From contig OX393557.1 of NCBI GenBank assembly GCA_947650365.1, forward strand, positions 28,665,740 to 28,729,739: 64,000 nucleotides of DNA. Direction: 5' to 3'. Below the pieces are notes generated by a model that saw only the letters and a program-made list of their open reading frames with translations, had not been told where the DNA came from and ran no database searches. This DNA comes from Chamaelirium japonicum (lineage: Eukaryota; Streptophyta; Magnoliopsida; Liliales; Melanthiaceae). Shown here piece after piece: positions 54,263 through 64,000 of the stretch (within the stretch, counting starts at the first letter, position 1; each line of letters starts with the position of its first letter). The position numbers and the translations under genes are program-made.

Positions 54263-55263
54263 CTAAAGACGGTCCGGCTTAGGTGGAGATGGTGTAGTAG
54301 TGCCGATAGGAGATGCCAGAGTCTCTGTAGCAGCAGCGGCAGTACCACCCAGGTTGTGGAAGGGGGGCTGACCACATCCATAGCCCTGTCCATCTCGACC
54401 AACATGTCGGTCGTTACGAGAAGCAGAAGCCCAACGCAATTCCCACTCGTCCGGACCCCAGCGGGGGTTGCGAGGAGGACGTGTGGGGCATTCACGCTTC
54501 ATATGACCGGGTTCCTTGCAGTAATGACAGAAGATTGACCCGTCATGGAAGCTGGCGGCCAGGGCGCTGTCTGGTCCTGGCATAGGTGGAGGAGGACGAG
54601 TACCCTGAGTTTGAGTCTGAAGACGAGTTTCCTCGTCGACCAAGACTAGCAAGGCATCCTCTAGCCGAGGGAGAGGCTTACGGTACAGGTGCTGAGCAGG
54701 TATAAGAGCGAATTCTGGTAGAAGCACGGCCAGGAACTGGTGGAGGTGACCCTCGTCAAGGTAGCGCTGGAAGTCCCGAGAGCGTGGGCAAGCACACCGC
54801 TCGGGGATCAAAAAGTTTAGCTCATGTCAGTAGGCACTCATTAGGCTGAAATAGTCTTGAATCGTATGCTCCCCCTGACGAGCAGACTGGGAGTCACAAA
54901 TCAGCTTATGCCGGCGTGCACCACCGCGCGAGAGAAACCGGTCTCGGAGATACTCCTACATCGCACGCGTCGTAGGAAGGCGGCCGATGGGTGCAAGAAG
55001 TGGACGAGCAACGGAGTCCAGGAGATAGGCCCAGATGGTTTGGTTGTGACGGCACCACGTAAGGGTGACCATGGCAGCAACAACAACAGACGACGCACTG
55101 CTAGTAGCAGCGCCACTGGTGACCGAGAAGGAGTCGGATGAGGGTCCTCACCGGTGATGTGACCCCAGAGATCGCGGCTGGAGAGAGCGGCCTCGACGGT
55201 GAATGACCAGTTTGGCCAGTCGTTGGCCGAGGTCAACTGAAAGGCACGATTGACCTCGGCCAT
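54263..55263 (-). pseudogene. Copia 1 gag
   Basis: It starts MAEVNRAFQLTSANDWPNWS (55,261-55,263), a typical copia gag start. After frame breaks near 54,850-54,900 it continues through a helical segment (FQRYLDEGHLHQFLAVLLPE) to the zinc knuckle CHYCKEPGHMKREC (about 54,500-54,540). Confidence 0.85.
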
Positions 55264-55269
55264 GGAGGA

Positions 55270-55750
55270 GCAAGAAGATCAAAGGTGGCCAGGGTGGGGT
55301 CGGGATGGGGCCGGGGTGGAGCCGGGATGGGGTCGGGATGGAGGAGGGCTCGGGAGGGAACGAGGTGGAGCTGGGTGGCTGATCGAAGGGGAGGGGGGGT
55401 CGGGGTGGCTGAGCGGAGGAGAGGGGGGTCGGGATGGCTGATCGGAGGGGACAAGGGGGGGACGGGTGCCTGATCAGAGAGAAAGGGGGTGGGGTCGGGG
55501 TGAAGGAACGGAGAAGGGGCGGAGTCGGGGTGGTTGATCAGAGGGAACGGGGGGTTAGGTGGCTGATCGGAGGGGAGGGGGGGTTAGGGTGGCTGATCAG
55601 AAGGATAAGGGGGCCGGGTGACTAATCAAAGGGGAGAAGGGGTCGGGGTGGCCGATCGGAGGGATTGGGGGAGGAGATACGGGAACCGGAGGACGTGGCC
55701 GGAGGATCAACCGTCGTCGTCACCGTCACAGCCGATCGAAACCCTAGAGC
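55270..55750 (-). other. Copia 1 5' leader, GC-rich repeats
   Basis: Between the primer-binding site and gag lies a G-rich array on the plus strand (GGGGTCGGGGTGGCTGATCG and variants), with unit length around 40 bp. It is untranslated leader that has expanded by tandem duplication. Confidence 0.65.
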
Positions 55751-55823
55751 TCTGATACCATGTTAGGAGATGACGACTAGGGTTTGGAGAGAATGAATTG
55801 TGCTTCTCATTGAGAGATTATGC

Positions 55824-56605
<782 letters not shown>

Positions 56606-56676
<71 letters not shown>
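56606..56676. repeat. (TA)n tract between two foldbacks
   Basis: About 71 bp of pure TA repeat. Confidence 0.97.
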
Positions 56677-56679
<3 letters not shown>

Positions 56680-56944
56680 GAGGGATACTCTTACTCATGG
56701 CCTCTTACTCATATAGTTACCTATGATCCGGGCCGTCCATTAGATCCCGACGTACGGTTCGGATTATATGGAGAGTTAAAGCAATGGTGTTCGCATTAAA
56801 TGCGGGGTTTTAATATGGGGCATTTAATGTGGACACCATTGCTTTAACTCCCCATCTAATCCGAACCGTACGTCGGGATCTAATGGGTGGCCCGGATCAT
56901 AGGTAACTATATGAGCAAGAGGCCATGAGTAAGAGTATCCCTCC

Positions 56945-56946
<2 letters not shown>
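56677..56946. mobile_element. Foldback MITE, family A copy 2
   Basis: A 270-bp palindrome with GGGGAGGGATACTCTTACTC on the left and GAGTAAGAGTATCCCTCCCC on the right, an exact inverse. It is closely related to 3988, and the centre around 56,810 is where the arms meet. (TA)n on both sides. Confidence 0.9.

Positions 56947-57011
<65 letters not shown>
56947..57011. repeat. (TA)n tract inside the LTR
   Basis: About 65 bp of TA repeat leading back into LTR sequence (acatcaatacaca). Confidence 0.97.
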
Positions 57012-57016
<5 letters not shown>

Positions 57017-57075
57017 ATACACAATGAACCCGACTCGACTGTACATAAAACCCGATCCATCTCTATACATTAACA

Positions 57076-58554
57076 GAGTTCAATGCCATGTTGAAGAACA
57101 ACACTTGGAGATTGGTCTTGCCATTTCCTCGCCACAATTTTGTCGGCTGCAAATGGGTTTTTAAACTCAAGTGTCACGCTGATGGTTCTCTCGAGCAGCA
57201 CAAAGCTCGCCTAGTGACCAAGGGATTTCATCAGCAACCGGTTCTTGACAATGACGAAACCTTCACCCATGTTATTAAACCTACGACAATACAAACTGTT
57301 CTCAGTCTGGCCATCTCCTCTGGTTGGTCCCTTCAACAGCTGGATGTCAAAATCAGCTTCCTACATGGTCATCTTCAAGAGACTCTTCATGACTGCCCCC
57401 GGAGTTCACTGATCCTGCTCAACCTCATTACATCTGCCAACTATATAAGGCGATTTATGGCCTCAGACAAGCTCCGCATGCGTGGTTTCAGTGGTTTAGC
57501 TTGTTTCTCCTACATTTTGGTTTCTCTCAAAGTCGAGCTGATCATTTCATGTTTGTTTATCGGCACCTCTCTCAGATCATGGTTCTTTATGTCGATGGTA
57601 TTGTCCTCACGGGGAAATTCTCTCTCTCCTGATTTCCTTCATTTCTACACTTGGCACAGAGTTTGAAATTAAGGATGTCGGCCCTCTCCACTTCTAGCTG
57701 GGCCTCGAGGTGACTACTGCGGCCTCTGGTGTTCATTTGTCTCAAATATGGTACTCTCGATCTATTATGACGCTGTTTGATGGATGAGTGTAGGCCGTGT
57801 AACACTCCTTTAAGCTCCAAGTCCCAAATGTCAGCAACTGATGGAGACATTCTCTTCGATGCAACTAAGCTTCGCCGCATCGTGGTCTCGCTTCAGTACT
57901 TGACGATGACACAACCTGACATCAGCTTTGCTGTTCAGCATGTTGCTTAGTTCATGACTATCCCTCGGACGGTGCATCTTGCCTCTGCCAAACACTTTCT
58001 GCGTTACCTAAATGGTACCCTGACACATGGGGTCCTTTTTCGACCATCCCCGGCTCCTTTCTCTATTCATGCCTTTTCATATGCGGACTGTCTGGTGCCC
58101 CGATACTAGGAGATCTACCGCAGGATTCTGTGTCTTTCTAGGTCCTAATCTTATCTCCAGGAGTGCAAAGAAACAACCAACAGTCTCATGACTCTCATGA
58201 TTGAGCGCAGAAGCCTAATACCGCTCTCTTGCTCTCGCATGTGCCGAGGCAGTTTGGATCACTCATCTTCTTCATGAGCTACATGTGTCTTTGTCGGGGC
58301 TGGTGACCCTTTATTGCGACAATCTTTGCACCACCTATATGGCATCCAATCCAGTCTTCCATGCTTGGACCAAACACATCGGCCTGGATTATCACTCCAT
58401 TCGTGAGAATGTTCTATTGGGTTGTCATCGAGTTCAATTTGTGACTTATGTTAATCAGCTCATCGATTTACTGACCAAAGGGTTGCCGTAACAGTGGTTT
58501 CAGTACCTACGATCCAAACTCATCTTGCATCAGCCGCTGAGTTTGCGGGGGAGT
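57076..58554 (+). pseudogene. Copia retrotransposon 2, right part: RT and RNase H
   Basis: It begins with the second copy of GAGTT, then NTWRLVLPF, GCKWVFKLKCHADGSLEQHK, ARLVTKGFHQQPVLD and LQQLDVKISFLHGHLQETLH of the copia reverse transcriptase, with frameshifts after about 57,400. RNase H remains include [22 protein letters not shown] and, at 58,285-58,491, LYCDNLCTTYMASNPVFHAW to QLIDLLTKGLP. A purine tract (TTGCGGGGG) precedes the LTR. Confidence 0.85.
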
Positions 58555-58800
58555 GTTAGGAAACCGCCCTAGCTGCCTCAGGATTCATGTGATTCACGCA
58601 TCATCTCTGGGTGACGTTGTCCTCACGTCAGCCCTAGCCATGTCCATCTGTTGCTGCCAACTATGGGAGATATCCCATAACCTTTCTGTTAAAATTGTAC
58701 CTCCTGCAATCTTTGCATTAAACCATTGTACTCTATTTATAGTCCCTCAATTGATGATGAATATAAGGAGAATTTCATAACCTTATAGTTTCATATATGT
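58555..58800 (+). repeat. 3' LTR of copia 2 (right edge uncertain)
   Basis: It starts TGTTAGGAAACCGCCC directly after the polypurine tract and includes a TATA-like CTCTATTTATAGTCC. The right boundary is not visible without a second LTR; it must end before the CLT exon 2 acceptor. Confidence 0.5.
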
Positions 58801-58833
58801 ATGGTATGCTGAGTCTAATACGGTTCATTGCAG

Positions 58834-58979
58834 ATACGTGGTGGTGTATTTTTCTATTCTTTATTTCAGATATCGTGCGGGGATTGTGACCAAAGGAATG
58901 CTGGCACTTCCCAAATCTCGGTTCATGGCTATCGGTGTTCTAGAAGCCCTTGGAGTTGCTTCAGGGATGGCTGCTGGAG
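58834..58979 (+). CDS. CLT: CLT transporter, exon 2
   Basis: The exon follows TCATTGCAG and ends GGAG/GTGATT. Joined to exon 1 it continues TFGYVVVYFSILYFRYRAG, then VTKGMLALPKSRFMAIGVLE and ALGVASGMAAG, the conserved second and third membrane region of CLT proteins. It is open throughout and keeps the frame (146 nt, phase 2 to phase 1). The 8.7-kb intron before it carries the nested retrotransposons. Confidence 0.88.
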
Positions 58980-59269
58980 GTGATTACGGATAATTGACTT
59001 ATATTGCTTTATTAAGGATGAAGGGTAAACTGTAACTGGATAATTGACCTAATTTCTTACTGAAGGCCTTCTTAATCTTGAGTGTGTTAAAAAATAATGT
59101 TATTTAAGGACACAGTTGTTTATTTTTCGATTGTGTTTTATTATTTCATTTGCTTGTTGACTGCTCTGTTGACACAGGGACATTGGCGGAAAAAGCATGG
59201 ATTTCTTTTGGTGGATTAGCTTGCTCTTTACTAATGATTAATTTATTGTTTGTCATTTGTTATGCACAG

Positions 59270-59307
59270 CTATGCTTCCGGGACCTGCCATACCTATATT
59301 GTCTCAG
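59270..59307 (+). CDS. CLT: CLT transporter, exon 3
   Basis: A 38-nt micro-exon after TATGCACAG, ending TCTCAG/GTGATT. It adds AMLPGPAIPILSQ, the conserved loop of CLT transporters, and restores phase 0. The expected next exon (the TFLVWQLLLS-type segment) is not found in the remaining 4.7 kb, so either intron 3 is also very long or the gene is broken beyond this point. Confidence 0.85.
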
Positions 59308-60860
59308 GTGATTGTGAATCTTAGTTGATTATTTTAAGTCATGGTGTTCTTTTATATTTTTATTGCCTTTACTTAATTGTATAATCAAGTTCCCTTTGCA
59401 AATAGCTATCGTGTGGGTTTTGTTTTCCATGCCTTCTCAGTAGTCTAACTGTGCAACTACAGCTACAAATAATCTTATGTTTTGGCATCTCCAGATAAGA
59501 TTGATATTTCTGTGCTCTTCCTATTGATTGAGAAGCTTGCTTTGACTCTTGAGAACACCCTTGAAGACTTGTTTTATCATATTGGGATCAACATAGTTTG
59601 TTTCATGATTGTGGACCCTGATGTATAAATTTATACCGAATCTATGTAGATCACCCATCAGCACTGTATCTTGCCAATTTTGCGAGCCATTTTGTTGGAT
59701 AAATCCTAGAAAACATGATCAATTTCTAGTTTATTTTTACATATGTTTCTAACTCATTGATTTGCTAGAAAACACATCCTCCTCCTCCTCCTCCTCACTG
59801 ACATCAGCTAAGTCTTATCCTATCAAGATAGCATCAATCATTGGAAATATTGACAAGACTATTCCAATTGGCTGTCAACTGTCCTTCAATCCTCGGACTG
59901 GTGGGAAACCTTACCAAGTCAACTTGTCAATAGAAGAGCATGCTAATAAACCTATGGCAAGTTGGTAGGTGGGGAGACTTATTTTATTTGTTTCGCAGTT
60001 TAAGCTGATGCAAATAAGGAGCAACCATCCAAGGTTACCTAGATTGTAAGAGTGCTGTCAATGTACGAGCATACATTAGAAGTGGACCCAAATTATGACC
60101 CCTTATACTCTCCTTGATGCAGAGCATATTTTCATGCACGACTTTTGAGGCCCAGGCTCGACCCATATGCAATGGCTCATCTCAGATGGAGCCTAATTAT
60201 CTTTTTTATTATTATTTTCTTTTTAAGTTGTCATTTTTGCCCCAATTAATAAGGTAAATTATAAACTTGGGTAACAAGTTGTCTTTAGCGTTTTTTTAGT
60301 CCCACATTGTTCGTGGATGGTTATGGATGTACGCCGACCTATTATATAAAGACACGATCTTTTTCTTTTTAGTGAATGAATGAAAATTAATAAAATTGCT
60401 GCTCTTTGAGATTGCCTTCTCCCTCGTTGGTGTCGATTCCAACAAACTCTAGGTGATGACTCCTAGCGGGTTCTCTTCTTCCCTCTCGTTGGTGCCGACT
60501 CCAACAAACCCTAGGTGTCGACTCCTAGGTTTCTTTCTTCCACTCCCTTCGCTGTCTTGGTATCTCTCGTCTCTCCCCTCTTTCTCTATGAATCTCATCG
60601 CCATTATAACCTTTCATAAAGCCTTTTAAGTGGTCTCGTCGAACCTATTCTCGTTTCAAACTCTAATTTGAGCCAAAACATCCCCGAAATCTATAAATTT
60701 TTTCATCACCAAAACGATTCCAAAGTATTATCCATATTACCCAATCTTTCCATGCAAGATCCACCTTTTTTCCATCGCTATGACCCCCGCAACGAACCGA
60801 AACCCAAATCTGGAATACATAGACTAGATTTGGTAATCCTTTGATATGTTATATCCACAT
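59308..60860 (+). other. CLT intron 3 or downstream DNA
   Basis: AT-rich. An open stretch at 59,762-59,968 (KIASIIGNIDKTIPIGCQLS) is unrecognised. At 60,300-60,480 an LTR-like promoter block appears (CCTATTATATAAAGACAC, then AATAAA), followed by a duplicated phrase (ttggtgtcgattccaacaaa / ttggtgccgactccaacaaa). Confidence 0.4.
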
Positions 60861-61186
60861 CATAGTTTTAAACCTTGTCTGGTATAGGCATGTACCAGAC
60901 GATATGTTTTTGTTTCAATCGGACCGAGCCAATTCACCCCCAGGACTGAAACTACCCCTGTATCGGCCGGTACCAACCCGTACAGGTCGAGTTAGGGTGG
61001 TATCGGTCGGTACTGGGCTTGGCCGATAGCTTGAGTGGAGGGGAGGAGGGGTGGCCGTGGTTTTTTTTTTTCCTTTGGTTTCTCCCTCCAAATGGGTTGT
61101 ACATAGGGGTGGGGTGGCTGTGGTATGTGGGGGTGAGCTTTGTTTAGTTTATTTGGATTATGAGGGGAAGGGTTTGGAGGCTATAT

Positions 61187-61206
61187 AACCCCCCCCCCCC
61201 CCCCCC
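61187..61206. repeat. Poly-C run
   Basis: About 20 uninterrupted C's followed by an AG-rich tract to about 61,340. Confidence 0.85.
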
Positions 61207-61339
61207 AAAGTCATATCATCCCACCACCACAACACCAAAAAAGAAAGAAGAGAAAGAGAGGAGAGAAAGATAGAAGAGAGAGAAAGAAAGAGAAAGAGAG
61301 AAGATAGGAGAGAAAGAAAGAAGAGAGAAGAAGAAAGAA

Positions 61340-61510
61340 GAGCCTAAAACCCTGACCCAAATACCCTAAAGTCCTAACCTTAAACCCCTAAATCCTAAAG
61401 GGCCTAAACCTAAACCCTAAACCCAAGTTACACAATTATCCTAACTAAAACCCTAAACCCAATTACCCCAACCCTAAACCCAATTCAATTACCCTAAAAC
61501 TCTAAACCCA
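61340..61510. repeat. Interstitial telomere-like repeats
   Basis: Degenerate CCCTAAA words (CTAAACCTAAACCCTAAACC, AAAACCCTAAACCC) occur many times over about 170 bp, with a weaker tail to about 61,680. This is the Arabidopsis-type plant telomere motif in an internal location. Confidence 0.7.
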
Positions 61511-61849
61511 AAATGTTTAATTTTATTTTAAATATATTTTACCTTGATGTATAAGATTTTTTTAAAGTCTCTCCAGTCTAAAATCTAAATCCACTTTATA
61601 CATAACTACCTAATATCTAAAACCTAAATCCCCTAATCCTAAAATTCCTAAAACCAACCCTAAAGTATTATAAGAATTATTTATAATTTTTTAGATTTTT
61701 CTGAATTTTTAAAGTTTTTATTTTTATTTTTTACAAATAAAAAAAAGGAGCACTACCGGTTCAACTAGACCGGCTGAAACCGGTACGTACTAGCCAGGCT
61801 TTGGCCGATATCGGTACCGGTTCCTGTACCCAAGTTTTAAACCTTGTTC

Positions 61850-62580
61850 CACATCTAACGGACGGATCATCTCCAAACTTTTTAGCATAGCTTTCTTACA
61901 TCTAGACCTACCTACTATCCAATTTTCAATCCGATTCGAAAAACTAAACATGATGAAAAGACCAAAATATCCCTAAGCTGTTTTGAAAATCCGTACATTT
62001 TCAAACCCAAAATTTTAGCCTCGATCAAAAACCCTTCCTTTTCGCGGAACCCCCATAATCATCCTGCGTCACTCCTATAAAGTAATTATACGTAGTCCAA
62101 GCCCATTCGATGCTGATTGAGCCTCCCCTTTATGGAAGAAACCCCATATGTGTGGTTGAGGGTTCAGGTCTATACTACCTCCCAACATCCTCTCTGCCTT
62201 TAGTTTGCCACATCGTCTTCTTCGTTTGTTGTGATCCTTATACATTGAGAGATGATCAAGGAACTACTCCTTAGTTAACATGAAGGGAGGTTGTGTCTAA
62301 CCACCCCAATTGCCACTAGAGGTGTTCCTATCATGTTTATCAATCCATCCAAGGTGTCATCATTCTTATGGGATCCCATGGAAATGCCAATAGGGGTGGG
62401 TGTCTGCTCACAACTCCAGTTCTCTCGTCATCCTCAATTGGAATCAGATTCCTTGCTTGTCTTTCTCCTTTCTTTGTCCCTAGATTCATTATCATCACAT
62501 CAATGACTTATGTACTAGTACCAACACTAATGTTACCCACTTACCCCATGTCTACCTTTAACTCGGAATGAATTCATCCA
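61850..62580. other. Unassigned AT-rich DNA
   Basis: No gene or element is recognised. Confidence 0.4.
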
Positions 62581-62589
62581 CATCGATCC

Positions 62590-63475
62590 CATATTCTGAT
62601 GCCATGTAAGTGATGTGGGGGCATATACAAGGCACTTAAAGTGCCCAAATTATTTATAAGTTAGCACATTTAGTGTCATTAATGAGTTGTTGAGTACACA
62701 ATCGCCACCGGACCAATCACGAAAGAAAGGGTCAACTCAATTTGTAGGGGTCTATAGTGGGTGCAACCCTGCTCCGTAAGAGGTAGAAAGCAAATAGACT
62801 AAGTAGGAATCCGGTCTTCTTTTTTTTTATAAATTTATATGTTCTAGGGATTTTTTTAATATTTGTCTTTTGTATGGATTATTTCTAGCAATTTACATTT
62901 AAGACGTGGGTGTAATTTTGGGTTCAACATTGGGTATATTTGGGTCTTTAAGTAATTGGATAAGTACAGAAAGAAGATGAGATAGGGATGGAAACTCATG
63001 GTGCTGGATTAAGATAAAAAAGGATTTATCTTCTAGAAATAAATATCCAAATCCATTAAGACTTGAAATCCAGAAAAATAGGAATCTAGTTGGGAAAGAC
63101 TAGTAGTTTGCAAAAAATACTGAGAAAATATACCAAAATTAGGAGAAATAGACAATAAGTCAATAACACAAATTATTTAAAAAAAAAGGAATCTACTTGG
63201 GAAAGATTAGTTGTCCCATTCCTCTTAAATTTTGGTCCTAGATTTTAGTCTGAGTCTTGTTTGGGTTAGGATTGGTCCTTGTTTGGTCTATATAAGCAAG
63301 CAGTCTCTACCCCTTCATAATTTTTTCTTTATTAATAAAATCTATAGTTCTATCCTTCAGCCGTTGCTGAATTTCCGAACAGCTTTGTGAAGCCTTCTTG
63401 TCTCGTCTTTTCCATCTCTCTTGTCTAATGATGACACGTCATTTATCCACCCCTTTTCTTCGCTAATTGGTAATT
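62590..63475 (+). repeat. Probable LTR of a retrotransposon cut by the window edge
   Basis: A TATA box (TCTATATAAG, 63,288-63,297) and AATAAA (63,334-63,339) lie about 180 and 140 bp before a primer-binding site, the normal order in a plant LTR. The left boundary is uncertain. Confidence 0.5.
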
Positions 63476-63486
63476 TGGTATCAGAG
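63476..63486 (+). other. Primer-binding site, initiator Met tRNA type
   Basis: TGGTATCAGAG in the context aatTTGGTATCAGAGTGTG, the standard first-strand priming site of plant LTR retrotransposons. Downstream text (MARRSQRMETKN) may be a gag start, but the element leaves the window. Confidence 0.7.
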
Positions 63487-64000
63487 TGTGTTTTTCCCTT
63501 CTTTTAATAAGGAAAAGGTCATGATTCTATGGCTAGAAGATCCCAACGCATGGAGACGAAGAACTTGCAATGCAGGTCGAGCAATTAATGCGAGAGGTTC
63601 AACTTGTTGGTTATGAGGGGAGAGGGATTGTAGGATCCATTTCTTTTTTTACCTTTTCTACGCTGAAAGGTTGTCCTTGTATTTTCTTAAAGAGACTTTA
63701 GACCCATTTGTTTCCTCTATTTCTTTCTTTGTTGATGACATGGTGATCTGAATAATAAAATATGGAGTCATAATAGTGCCGGCTGAATTATCACAGTTAT
63801 ATTTGGTTTATATCATAGAATCATCTCAAAGCAAGAGCCACATCTTAAGGTTAATTTTGATCGCTTTTTCCCCCTTCATATATGACTTATAGTGGTTTAT
63901 TTTCTTAAAGTCACTAGTAGAGCTGTTAGGTACTTGTATAAGAAAAAAGCAGTGCAAGGATTTTGGAACACTTTGCTTCTAACCTTCTCTTGGTTTTCAT

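Larger units (their letters stand above)
60865..61847. mobile_element. Unassigned insert flanked by a 14-bp direct repeat
   Basis: GTTTTAAACCTTGT occurs at 60,865-60,878 and 61,834-61,847. Between them the ends are rich in GGTACCGGT/TATCGGCC words, with a C run, an AG-rich tract and telomere-like repeats in the middle. The direct repeat could be a target duplication, but no coding or known termini were found. Confidence 0.35.

Noticed and set aside
61340..61510. A chromosome end
   Set aside because: The repeats are degenerate, short and internal, with unrelated sequence on both sides.

Overview
This is nuclear DNA of a flowering plant, probably a monocot. The genes have introns, the transposons are plant types (FAR1-class Mutator-like, hAT, copia, gypsy, LINE, probably Helitron), there are CCCTAAA-type telomere-like repeats, and the GC-rich WUN1-like exon is typical of monocots. 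Species assignment from the sequence alone is not possible. Almost all of the window is transposon-derived; most long open frames are (TA)n, (GA)n or (CT)n tracts read as protein.

Host genes: (1) a WUN1/SAG20-like NTF2-fold gene at 39.5-40.2 kb, with three G-boxes, a MITE and a TATA box upstream, and apparently no in-frame ATG; (2) a CLT-type (CRT-like) plastid thiol transporter gene from 49,717 running off the right edge, with three exons that join in frame (49,717-50,105; 58,834-58,979; 59,270-59,307). Its 8.7-kb first intron holds a four-layer nest: a plus-strand copia, a minus-strand copia inside it (GAGTT target duplication), and two foldback MITEs inside the latter's LTR.

Layout: 0.9-2.8 kb tandemly duplicated hAT-like elements; 2.8-8 kb CT/GA-rich DNA, foldback MITEs and probable Helitron ends; 8.1-14.7 kb a dense chain of foldback MITEs in (TA)n tracts plus a truncated FAR1-type Mutator transposase (minus) and a gypsy integrase relic; 14.7-20.1 kb GC-rich then AT-rich DNA with weak coding relics; 20.2-24.9 kb a minus-strand LINE; 25.2-25.8 kb another foldback; 25,971-34,026 an 8-kb FAR1-type Mutator-like element with long terminal inverted repeats, a nearly intact transposase and captured pieces of NOC3, XPD and probably a DUF4378 gene; 34-39 kb small repeats; 40.7-42.7 kb four more foldbacks; 43-46 kb a hAT MITE and a ~595-bp tandem repeat; 46-49.7 kb unassigned DNA; 49.7-59.3 kb CLT and its nested intron; 59.3-64 kb intronic or intergenic DNA with a telomere-like block and the start of an LTR retrotransposon.

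The most striking feature is a system of foldback elements of several families, nearly all bounded directly by (TA)n. Two lines of evidence tie them to FAR1-class Mutator-like elements: the 8-kb autonomous-type element is bounded in the same way, and the surviving end of the second FAR1 element matches the terminal repeat of a 658-bp foldback at 55,948. Paired LTRs of one copia show what such a target looked like before insertion: only a short TA run.
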